Shown: positions 38,613 through 46,013 of the stretch, piece after piece
Layout: each line of letters opens with the position of its first letter
Numbering within the stretch: the stretch's first letter is position 1
Assembly (NCBI GenBank): GCA_900315095.1
Contig: OMXS01000014.1
Coordinates: forward strand, 1 to 64,000
Source of the DNA: an uncultured Prevotellaceae bacterium
GTDB lineage: Bacteria > Bacteroidota > Bacteroidia > Bacteroidales > Bacteroidaceae
DNA length: 64,000 bases
Reading direction: 5' to 3'
Notes under the pieces: model-generated
Database searches by the model: none
What the model was told of the DNA's origin: nothing
What the model saw: the letters and a program-made list of their open reading frames with translations, nothing else
Position numbers and translations under genes: made by a program

Positions 38613-39965
38613 ATGAGACATTTTTTTAGATATTCGTTGGTGTTGGCTTTCTTCTTCGTATGTGCTTCTGCAAATGCGCAGATGAACAAATGGAGGGAGA
38701 TGCATAAGGTGGCAAAAGGTGAGACCATATACGGCATATCGCGTGAATATGGCATCACAGAAGAGCAGTTGCGGGCTGCAAACCCCGACATGAATCAGCC
38801 TGGATACAAACTAAAGAAGGGCGATTTCATCTTCATTCCGTATGCTTCAGAGGCTGAGGCCATCGCTGCTGCCGATAAGGTAGTGACTCGTGGTGACGAG
38901 AAGTCGGATGTTCGCAAGCGTGCCATTCGTATGGGAGTGATGCTTCCTTTACATAATGTAGATGGTGACGGCAAGCGCATGGTGGAGTATTACCGTGGTT
39001 TGCTTTTGGCATGCGACCAGATGAAACGTGAAGGTATATCTGTTGATGTCTATGCTTGGAATGTTGACATAAATGCCGACATACGCATGACTTTGCTTAA
39101 CAAGGGCGCCGATAAGTGTGACATTATCTTTGGTCCGTTATATACTAAGCAAGTAAAGGCGCTTGCTGACTTCGCTTCCATTTATGGAATTAAGATTGTA
39201 ATACCGTTCTCTATCGAGAGCGACGCTGTGAACAGCAATCCTAACGTGTTCCAGGTGTATCAGAATCCAGTTTTCTTCAATCAGGAAGTTGTTGCTCAGT
39301 TTGTCAGCCGTTTCGGCTCTGCTCATCCTGTATTCATTGATTGTAATGATGAAAAGAGCACAAAGGGCAATTTCACAACTCAGTTGCGTAAGGAACTCGA
39401 GACACGCAACGTTGCTTACAGCATTACTAACGTGAACTCTGAATGGCAGAACTTTGCACGCTCGTTCCTCGCAAACAAACAGAATGTAGTTGTGCTGAAC
39501 TCTGAGAAATCGCCCTGTCTTAACCGCGTAATATCACGCCTTGACTCTCTGCGCGCAGCAAATCCGCAGTTGCAGTTGACTCTCTTCGGTTATACCGAGT
39601 GGCTGATGTATGCTAAGTATAATGTAGAGAAGTATTGCATGTTCGACACATACATTCCATCTCATTTCTATTATAACTCACTCTCATCTGCAACAACATC
39701 GTTGGAGAGAAGTTACAAGCAATGGTTCCGTACCGAGATGCAGGACTATCTCCCACGTTTTGCCATAACAGGTTATGACCATGGCACCTATTTCCTTCGC
39801 GGACTCCACCGAGAAGGGGCAAAGTTTGCTGGCGCAGAGTCTGACAAGACCGCCTTGCAGACGCGCCTTCATTTTAAGAAAGTAGGCAAGGGAGGTTATC
39901 AGAACACAGGATTCCTTTTTGTTCACTACAACAAGGATCATTCCATCTCAACCATTAATTTCTAA
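38613..39965 (+). CDS. LysM domain protein with periplasmic-binding-protein-like domain
   Basis: 450 residues, exported (MRHFFRYSLVLAFFFVCASANA). A LysM peptidoglycan-binding motif spans about 31-78 (HKVAKGETIYGISREYGITEEQLRAANPD ... KLKKGDFIFIPYA). The rest has the type I periplasmic-binding (amino-acid/LivJ-like) fold: IRMGVMLPLHNVDGDGKRMVEYYRGLLLACDQMKREG, DIIFGPLYTKQVKALADFASIYGIKIVIPF. The combination is common in Bacteroidota and may sense or scaffold in the periplasm; no transporter partner is present. The next gene starts 6 bases on, so the pair is likely an operon. Confidence 0.9.
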   Translation: MRHFFRYSLVLAFFFVCASANAQMNKWREMHKVAKGETIYGISREYGITEEQLRAANPDMNQPGYKLKKGDFIFIPYASEAEAIAAADKVVTRGDEKSDVRKRAIRMGVMLPLHNVDGDGKRMVEYYRGLLLACDQMKREGISVDVYAWNVDINADIRMTLLNKGADKCDIIFGPLYTKQVKALADFASIYGIKIVIPFSIESDAVNSNPNVFQVYQNPVFFNQEVVAQFVSRFGSAHPVFIDCNDEKSTKGNFTTQLRKELETRNVAYSITNVNSEWQNFARSFLANKQNVVVLNSEKSPCLNRVISRLDSLRAANPQLQLTLFGYTEWLMYAKYNVEKYCMFDTYIPSHFYYNSLSSATTSLERSYKQWFRTEMQDYLPRFAITGYDHGTYFLRGLHREGAKFAGAESDKTALQTRLHFKKVGKGGYQNTGFLFVHYNKDHSISTINF

Positions 39966-39971
39966 TTCTCT

Positions 39972-40724
39972 ATGAAAGTAAGGCAGAGAATTGTGTTCCT
40001 CATGCTTTGTCTGGGCATGGCGATGACATCTCACGCACAAGTGGGAGAGCATCGTAATGACCTTAGCGTGGGTTTCAATGCAGGTTATGTTCTCAGTAAT
40101 GTCTCGTTCCAGCCAAAGGTGGGACAGACGATGCATGGAGGAATAACAGGTGGTTTCACTTTCAAGTATGTCTGTGAGAAGTACTTCAAGACAATATGTG
40201 CCATTCAGGCTGAAGTGAATTATGCAAGCATTGGATGGAAAGAGGAAATTCTTAATATTCATGACGCGCCTGTAATAAATACAGTTACAGGGCTGCCAGA
40301 GGAATACCAGCGTACGATAAACTACATTCAGGTTCCTGTCTTTGCACACCTTGGATGGGGTAAGGAGCAGAAAGGTCTGCAGTTCTTCTTTCAGGCAGGT
40401 CCGCAGTTTGGTTATTTCCTAAGTGAAAGCACCAAGACAAACTTCAAAGTGGAGGAGCGGAACGCCGAGGAACGTGTAAATAATAATGTTGCACAAGACA
40501 CTATGGTTGTGGAGCATAAGTTTGACTATGGTATCGCAGCGGGTGTCGGAATGGAGTACAGTCATCCCAAGATAGGAAGAATGATGCTTGAGGCACGCTA
40601 CTATTATGGTTTAGGCAATATCTACGGCGACTCCAAGCGTGACTACTTTGGAAGGAGTAATTTCGGCAACATCGTTGTGAAGTTCACCTACCTTTTCGAC
40701 CTGATAAGAACCAAGCGTAAATAA
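39972..40724 (+). CDS. porin-family outer membrane beta-barrel protein
   Basis: 250 residues with a signal peptide (MKVRQRIVFLMLCLGMAMTSHA) and an eight-strand-like barrel: VGFNAGYVLSNVSFQPK, GGITGGFTFKYVCEKYF, CAIQAEVNYASIGWKEE, IQVPVFAHLGWG, FFFQAGPQFGYFLSE, YGIAAGVGMEYSHP, LEARYYYGLGNI, FGNIVVKFTYLF. It fits the PorT/OMP_b-brl_2 type of barrel; a PorT role in type IX secretion is possible but not shown by any motif I can name. Close to the LysM gene and 21 bases before the peptide transporter gene. Confidence 0.82.
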   Translation: MKVRQRIVFLMLCLGMAMTSHAQVGEHRNDLSVGFNAGYVLSNVSFQPKVGQTMHGGITGGFTFKYVCEKYFKTICAIQAEVNYASIGWKEEILNIHDAPVINTVTGLPEEYQRTINYIQVPVFAHLGWGKEQKGLQFFFQAGPQFGYFLSESTKTNFKVEERNAEERVNNNVAQDTMVVEHKFDYGIAAGVGMEYSHPKIGRMMLEARYYYGLGNIYGDSKRDYFGRSNFGNIVVKFTYLFDLIRTKRK

Positions 40725-40745
40725 ATCAATCAAAATAACAGTACT

Positions 40746-42305
40746 ATGTTTAAAAACCATCCTAAAGGGCTGCTACAGGCAGCATTAAGCAACATGGGAG
40801 AGCGCTTCGGCTACTACATCATGAATGCGGTGCTCGTGCTTTTCCTTTGTTCAAAGTTCGGACTCTCTGATGAGACAAGTGGATTAATAGCGGCTTTCTT
40901 CCTCGCTGCTATTTATGTGTTAAGTCTTGTAGGCGGTATCATCGCCGATCGTACACGAAATTACAAGTCAACAATAGAGTGGGGACTCGTAATTATGGCT
41001 ATCGGCTATGTAATACTTGCCATTCCAATACTTGCAACGCCAAACAACAGTTCATGGCTTCTCACTTTAACGATTTTTGCTTTGACTCTTATTGCTTGCG
41101 GTAATGGTCTTTTCAAAGGAAACTTGCAGGCGATTGTTGGTCAGATGTATGATGACTTCGAGGCGGATGCAGCAAAGCAAGGACCTGAGAGACTAAAGTG
41201 GGCACAGGGACAGCGTGATGCTGGTTTCCAAATTTTCTATGTGTTCATTAACATTGGCGCTCTTGCCGCTCCTTTTATAGCTCCTTTGCTTAGAAGTTGG
41301 TGGTTGAAGAGTAACGGTTTTACATATAATTCAGACCTTCCTAAGCTCTGTCATGAATATATTAATAAAGGCGGAAGCATAGCTGCCGACCAGATGCAGA
41401 ACCTGACAGAACTTGTGGAAAAGGTAGGAGGCAGTACCGCCGACCTTTCTGCTTTCTGCACGAAGTATCTCGACATATTTAATACAGGTATCCATTACTC
41501 TTTCATAGCGTCAGTTGTAATGATGATTATCTCACTCATCATCTTTGTGTCTTCAAAGAAACTATTCCCGACACCGGGAAAGAAAGAGGCTGCAGTAAAT
41601 GTAGAGTACACAGAAGAGGAGAAGAAACAGCAGGCAACGGAGATTCGCCAGCGCCTTTATGCACTCTTTGCTGTACTTGGCATCGCCGTGTTCTTCTGGT
41701 TCTCGTTCCATCAGAATGGTCAGTCGTTGTCGTTCTTCGCCCGTGACTTCGTGCGTACAGATACCATTGCTCCAGAAATATGGCAGGCCGTTAATCCGTT
41801 CTTCGTCATTTTCCTGACACCAATTATAATGTGGATATTCAGTTCGCTCACAGCTCGCGGTCGCGCTATAAGCACACCACGCAAGATTGCATATGGTATG
41901 GGCATCGCTGGTATAGCATATCTGTTCCTTATGATATACTCTATGTCTCAGAATTATCCTTCGGCAGAGACATTCACAGCTATGGGCGACGCTTCAAAGG
42001 CTGCGTTGAAAGCAGGTCCTTGGGTGTTGATTCTCACTTATTTCTTCCTTACAGTTGCCGAGCTGTTCATCTCTCCGCTCGGACTATCGTTCGTATCAAA
42101 GGTAGCACCTAAGCATCTGCAGGGATTGTGCCAGGGCTTGTGGCTCGGAGCGACAGCCGTAGGAAACCTTCTGCTTTGGATTGGTCCGCTGATGTATAAC
42201 AAGTGGCCCATCTGGATATGCTGGGCAGTCTTCCTTGCCGTATGTCTCATCTCGATGGGCGTGATGTTCGGCATGGTGAAGTGGCTCGAAAGAGTGACTA
42301 AATAG
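40746..42305 (+). CDS. POT/PTR-family proton-coupled peptide transporter
   Basis: 519 residues, about 14 membrane helices, inner-membrane importer of di- and tripeptides. The opening FKNHPKGLLQAALSNMGERFGYYIMNAVLVLFL contains the POT helix-1 region, where the usual E-x-x-E-R-F-x-Y-Y motif reads NMGERFGYY, so the first Glu is Asn. GGIIADRTRNYKSTIEWG (cytoplasmic loop 2-3), GLFKGNLQAIVGQMYDD, and FYVFINIGALAAPFIAPLL are typical. A large loop at about 190-245 links the two halves. A strong terminator follows. Confidence 0.9.
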   Translation: MFKNHPKGLLQAALSNMGERFGYYIMNAVLVLFLCSKFGLSDETSGLIAAFFLAAIYVLSLVGGIIADRTRNYKSTIEWGLVIMAIGYVILAIPILATPNNSSWLLTLTIFALTLIACGNGLFKGNLQAIVGQMYDDFEADAAKQGPERLKWAQGQRDAGFQIFYVFINIGALAAPFIAPLLRSWWLKSNGFTYNSDLPKLCHEYINKGGSIAADQMQNLTELVEKVGGSTADLSAFCTKYLDIFNTGIHYSFIASVVMMIISLIIFVSSKKLFPTPGKKEAAVNVEYTEEEKKQQATEIRQRLYALFAVLGIAVFFWFSFHQNGQSLSFFARDFVRTDTIAPEIWQAVNPFFVIFLTPIIMWIFSSLTARGRAISTPRKIAYGMGIAGIAYLFLMIYSMSQNYPSAETFTAMGDASKAALKAGPWVLILTYFFLTVAELFISPLGLSFVSKVAPKHLQGLCQGLWLGATAVGNLLLWIGPLMYNKWPIWICWAVFLAVCLISMGVMFGMVKWLERVTK

Positions 42306-42328
42306 TCCTCAGACATCAATCATATAAA

Positions 42329-42396
42329 GAGTAAAGGAATTAAGTAAACTGCCTTCTTTTATACATTATTTGGCAACTTGATTCCTTTACTTTTTT
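42329..42396 (+). terminator. terminator of the POT transporter gene
   Basis: Stem 42329-42345 (GAGTAAAGGAATTAAGT) pairs with 42376-42392 (ACTTGATTCCTTTACTT) with two imperfect positions and a 30-base loop; a run of T follows. Confidence 0.75.
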
Positions 42397-42463
42397 CTTT
42401 TTAATCTTACACAACTTTCGTTAACTCAACGAAACTTTTACTTTGTTAATTCCGATTAAATAC

Positions 42464-42495
42464 TTTGGCGCAAACATAGTATAAGTTTACCTTTG
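42464..42495 (+). promoter_or_regulatory. promoter of the 158-residue exported protein gene
   Basis: TTTG at 42464-42467, 20 bases, TACCTTTG at 42488-42495; 27 bases before the start codon. Confidence 0.75.
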
Positions 42496-42522
42496 CAGCG
42501 GTGATTTAACACGTAATCATAG

Positions 42523-42999
42523 ATGCAACGAACCATTGTATTTATAACTGTCTTGCTGACGGCATTGTATGCGAGTGCGCAACGAAAAATAGTCGTTGTG
42601 GATATGGAAACGCATATTCCTATTGCAGGCGTGAGCGTCAAGACAGATTCCGCACATGCAGTTATGACAGACATTAACGGTATTGCTAATATCGCAGAAC
42701 GGTTCGACAGCATCAGTTTCAACCATATGAAATATCTCTCGGACAAGGTTACGTTTGAGGAAATGAAAGATACCATGTTTCTCGTTCCGAAGAACCTGAT
42801 GCTTCCAGATGTGGTTATTACGGGACTAAATCCCGACCTTAAGAAGGCATTAAAGAAGAACCACGAGCGCATGTTGCAGCAACCTACATGGAAAGGTCTT
42901 ACTTTCGACTTCGCAAACATGATTGACCGCCGCGCCCGTCGTGACCGCAAGCACTACAAGAAGGCAAAAAAGATACTTGAAGAGTGGGATGCAAAATGA
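42523..42999 (+). CDS. exported protein with carboxypeptidase-regulatory-like domain
   Basis: 158 residues. A signal peptide (MQRTIVFITVLLTALYASA) is followed by a small beta-sandwich like the CarboxypepD_reg-like domain at the front of TonB-dependent receptors (RKIVVVDMETHIPIAGVSVKTDSAHAVMTDINGIANI ... PDVVITGLNPDL). The remainder is strongly basic (KKALKKNHERMLQQ, MIDRRARRDRKHYKKAKKILEEW). No enzyme motif. Role unknown; possibly a periplasmic or surface accessory protein. It has its own promoter, and repeat array 5 begins at its stop codon. Confidence 0.8.
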   Translation: MQRTIVFITVLLTALYASAQRKIVVVDMETHIPIAGVSVKTDSAHAVMTDINGIANIAERFDSISFNHMKYLSDKVTFEEMKDTMFLVPKNLMLPDVVITGLNPDLKKALKKNHERMLQQPTWKGLTFDFANMIDRRARRDRKHYKKAKKILEEWDAK

Positions 43000-43000
43000 C

Positions 43001-43217
43001 GAGTGAGTATTGCCTTGTTTCCCACTTATGTCTTTTTGCTATGCCACTTGTGCTTCCTGAGGTTGTCACTTGTGCTTCCTGAGGTTGTCACTTGTGCCTT
43101 TTGACCACCTCACTTATATACATCTGACAGTCTCACTTATATACATTTGACCACCTCACTTGTGCCTCCTGACGGCATCACTTGTGGCATGTGACTTGCT
43201 CAGATGCATGGAAGCGC
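43001..43217. repeat. phased 22/23-bp degenerate repeat array, locus 5
   Basis: CACTT anchors at 43023, 43045, 43067, 43089, 43111, 43134, 43157 and 43179, then a decayed unit near 43201. Spacings: 22, 22, 22, 22, 23, 23, 22, 22. The two 23-base units are those with CACTTATATACAT. Shared blocks are CACTTGTGCTTCCTGAGG and TTTTGACCACCT. The array fills the whole 218-base spacer between two convergent genes, from stop codon to stop codon. Confidence 0.9.
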
Positions 43218-44129
43218 TTATTCATTGGTATGTTTTGACGATTTTCTTCGCTTCTGCTTAATCTTGTCGAAGCCTAAACCATAAACACCGATAACGGCAC
43301 TTTGCGATACAAAAGCATTAGGGTCTATCTCGTTGATGAGAGAGAATATGCGGCCCGACTCGCTTTTCTTCGCCAGTACAAACAACATTTTAACCTCTTC
43401 GCCAGAGTAGAAACCGCTGCCGTTTATTACGGTACATCCTCGTTGTGCAACCTCGTTAATCTGATGACCAATCTCTTCATGCTTCTTTGAAATGATGAAG
43501 AACTGCACCGAACTACGCGTGAGGTTTACCACTTGGTCAATCATGAATGTGGAGATGTATAGCACAACATAACCGTAAATCACCTGTTCCCAACTTCGGA
43601 ACACCAGATAGCCGGACGTGATGATGAGCAAGTCGGTTATAAGAAGCGCATGTCCCAAAGATATGTCACGATATTTGTTTATCATGGCTGCCACGATGTC
43701 GGTGCCGCCAGTACTGCCGTTTACGCTCAGGGCCATGCCGATGCCTGCTCCCCAGAAGCATCCTCCCAGCACGGCGGCAAGGAACAACTGGTCGTGAAGC
43801 ATCTGTATGTCGCTCGTAAGTTTCTGTCCGTAATGCATGAAAATAGTTATAATGACGATTGCATACATCGTTTTGACGCAGAACTTGAAGCCCAGCACCT
43901 TAAGGGCAATAAGCAGCAGTATGCCATTGATAATAACATAGGTTATTTCAACAGGAATGCCAGTACCCCAGAAAATAACAGAGGCGAGACCAGCTGTGCC
44001 TCCTGTAGTTATATGGTTAGGCAACATGAACACGGTCCATCCCACAGTACAAAGGAACAGACCAACAGCAATCATAAGATAGTCGTGCAACTCTTTCCAC
44101 ACGACTTTCCCGTTAATAGACTTTTCCAT
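43218..44129 (-). CDS. YitT-family (DUF161/DUF2179) membrane protein
   Basis: 303 residues from the ATG at 44129 (MEKSINGKVVWKELHDYLMIAVG); an upstream TTG in frame is part of the promoter's -7 box. Five or six membrane helices with the conserved PNHITTGGTAGLASVIFWGTG and GGCFWGAGIGMALSVNGSTGGTDIVAAMINKY, followed by a C-terminal soluble DUF2179 domain (FFIISKKHEEIGHQINEVAQRGCTVING... KMLFVLAKKSESGRIFSLINEIDPNAFVS). Function of the family is not established. It is transcribed towards array 5. Confidence 0.9.
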   Translation of the reverse strand: MEKSINGKVVWKELHDYLMIAVGLFLCTVGWTVFMLPNHITTGGTAGLASVIFWGTGIPVEITYVIINGILLLIALKVLGFKFCVKTMYAIVIITIFMHYGQKLTSDIQMLHDQLFLAAVLGGCFWGAGIGMALSVNGSTGGTDIVAAMINKYRDISLGHALLITDLLIITSGYLVFRSWEQVIYGYVVLYISTFMIDQVVNLTRSSVQFFIISKKHEEIGHQINEVAQRGCTVINGSGFYSGEEVKMLFVLAKKSESGRIFSLINEIDPNAFVSQSAVIGVYGLGFDKIKQKRRKSSKHTNE

Positions 44130-44153
44130 ATAGAGTGTGTAGTTTTTCGGGTG

Positions 44154-44185
44154 CAAATTTATGCGAATAATTTTAATCTCGCAAG
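44154..44185 (-). promoter_or_regulatory. promoter of the YitT gene
   Basis: Minus strand TAAATTTG at 44161-44154 with CTTG 20 bases upstream (44185-44182), 24 bases before the start. Confidence 0.65.
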
Positions 44186-44230
44186 AAAAACAATGATAAA
44201 TAACGTGCGGGTGATGACACTTATAAAAAA

Positions 44231-44287
44231 ACTATTTCACAATTCCGCTACTCGTAATAAAGAGTGATGACGGAATTGTGAAATAGT
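44231..44287 (-). terminator. terminator of the MFS transporter gene
   Basis: Perfect 17-base stem (44231-44247 with 44271-44287, ACTATTTCACAATTCCG and its complement) with a 23-base loop; on the minus strand TTTTTTTAT follows. Confidence 0.85.
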
Positions 44288-44311
44288 GAAGTGTGTGTAA
44301 TGATGATATGC

Positions 44312-45931
44312 TTACTTGATGTTTGGCTCTTCAAGGCCGAGACCTTTCTTGCGGTCGACAACCTTAAGCACCAATCCAAGCACAAGTGCTGCAACGCCAA
44401 GGAAAGCCAACATGACTAATGGCGCAGTATAGTTCAACTTGTTCGGGTCGTCTACACCAGGATTTGTCTGGTCGAGAACTTTACCTATGAGTAGCGGGAA
44501 GAGCCACAATCCGATGTTCTGAATCCAGAAGATAAGTGCATAGGCAGAACCGATGACTTTGGCATCAACGAGCTTTGGAACACTTGGCCACAGCGATGCG
44601 GGCACGAGTGAGAACGATGCTCCAAGGATAAGAATGGTTACGTATGCTGTTACGATGCCGCCAATGTTGTTGCCCCTGAATGCTGGCAGGACAAATGCAA
44701 ATGTCAGGTGACATGCAATGAGCAGCAGCGAACCGAGTACAAGCATGGATGCTGCCTTTCCCTTGTGGTCAACATAACTGCCAAGAATTGGGGTGATGAG
44801 CACGGCAAGCAATGGGAATACCGCGAAGATACTCTCTGCCGACTGGCGCATGTAACCCATGTAGCAGTATGTGATGAGTGAAGCAATGGAGATTCCCAGC
44901 AGAGTGTATTTCATGCCTTTGTTCTTCTGGAAGTTGCTTGCGAAACCTGCTGCAGCCACAACGAGCATGATTACATACTGTATGATAGTAACCGAACTGC
45001 CTGCCCAGAAAGAGTCGGCAGCGGGTTGTGTGAGGTCAAGGTTGCATTGCAGCATGTTGACGGCATACTTCTGGAATGGGAAGATAGCCGAATAGTAAAG
45101 CACGCACAGAAGAGCTACAATCCAGAAGCCGCTGTCGGTGAGAATCTTTCCAAGGTCGGAAATCTTGAATGGGTCGTCTTTTTCTTCGGCCTCGCCTGTC
45201 TGGGCATCGAGTTTCTTGTCCATGAAGAAATAAACGATTGTCATAATGAGGGCGATACACATGAGAACAACGCCGAAAGCAACTGAACGTGACACGCTTA
45301 CAGCACCGCCAAGACGTGCGAAGTATGGCGAGAAAATCATACATGTTGCAACTCCAAGACGAGCAAGTGCCATCTCAGAACCCATCGCTAGTGCCATCTC
45401 GCGTCCCTTGAACCACTTAACAATACCGCGGCTCACGGTGATACCGGCCATCTCACAACCGCAACCGAATATCATGAAACCGCATGCGGCGAACTTCGCA
45501 GATGCTGGCATCCCCTCATAGAATGGAGAAACACCTAGTTCATCAAACAAAGGAATGTAGTTAAGGTTGTTGGTGAACCATGTCTCAAGGCCGCTTCCTG
45601 CAAAAGCATCGCTAACAGCATACCATTTGATGATTGCTCCGATGAGCATGACTGCTGCTGAAAGAACTGCCGTGAAACGGACACCCATCTTATCAAGAAT
45701 GATACCTGCGAAGATGAGGAAGAAAGCGAAGACGTTGAGGAACACCTCAGAGCCCTGCATTGTGCCGAAGGCTAATGAGTCCCAACCGCGTGTTTCCTGC
45801 ATGAGGTCCTTGATAGGGGAGAGAATGTCCATAAAGATATAACTGCAGAACATCGCTAATGCCAGCAGCAGGAGGGCAGTCCATCGCATGCCCGCCGAGT
45901 CTCTAAGTGTTTTCTTGATAACTTGTGTCAT
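44312..45931 (-). CDS. major facilitator superfamily transporter
   Basis: 539 residues, about 12 membrane helices with a charged central loop (MDKKLDAQTGEAEEKDDPFKISDLGKIL). Helix 1-2 region MFCSYIFMDILSPIKDLMQETRGWDS and the loop motif IVKWFKGREMALAMGSEMALARLG resemble the organic-anion/nitrate-like MFS groups, in which WFKGRE-type motifs occur. A second-half motif KGAASMLVLGSLL matches MFS symmetry. Substrate unknown. The gene stands alone; its upstream 82 bases show no clear TAnnTTTG box. Confidence 0.88.
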   Translation of the reverse strand: MTQVIKKTLRDSAGMRWTALLLLALAMFCSYIFMDILSPIKDLMQETRGWDSLAFGTMQGSEVFLNVFAFFLIFAGIILDKMGVRFTAVLSAAVMLIGAIIKWYAVSDAFAGSGLETWFTNNLNYIPLFDELGVSPFYEGMPASAKFAACGFMIFGCGCEMAGITVSRGIVKWFKGREMALAMGSEMALARLGVATCMIFSPYFARLGGAVSVSRSVAFGVVLMCIALIMTIVYFFMDKKLDAQTGEAEEKDDPFKISDLGKILTDSGFWIVALLCVLYYSAIFPFQKYAVNMLQCNLDLTQPAADSFWAGSSVTIIQYVIMLVVAAAGFASNFQKNKGMKYTLLGISIASLITYCYMGYMRQSAESIFAVFPLLAVLITPILGSYVDHKGKAASMLVLGSLLLIACHLTFAFVLPAFRGNNIGGIVTAYVTILILGASFSLVPASLWPSVPKLVDAKVIGSAYALIFWIQNIGLWLFPLLIGKVLDQTNPGVDDPNKLNYTAPLVMLAFLGVAALVLGLVLKVVDRKKGLGLEEPNIK

Positions 45932-46013
45932 TGTATTTTTTGATTAATTGTTTTTCTTTGTTTCGTTATGACGGCGTTACGTTATTCCGTTACAACGACA
46001 TGTTATGGTTTTA

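Noticed and set aside
43001-43217. CRISPR array at the repeat loci
   Set aside because: Units of 22-23 bases abut each other with no unique spacers, are degenerate, and no cas gene lies in the window.
45960-46010. Repeated GTTACG/CGTTAC motifs upstream of the MFS gene as a regulatory array
   Set aside because: Only three short imperfect copies without fixed spacing; no convincing symmetry or phase.
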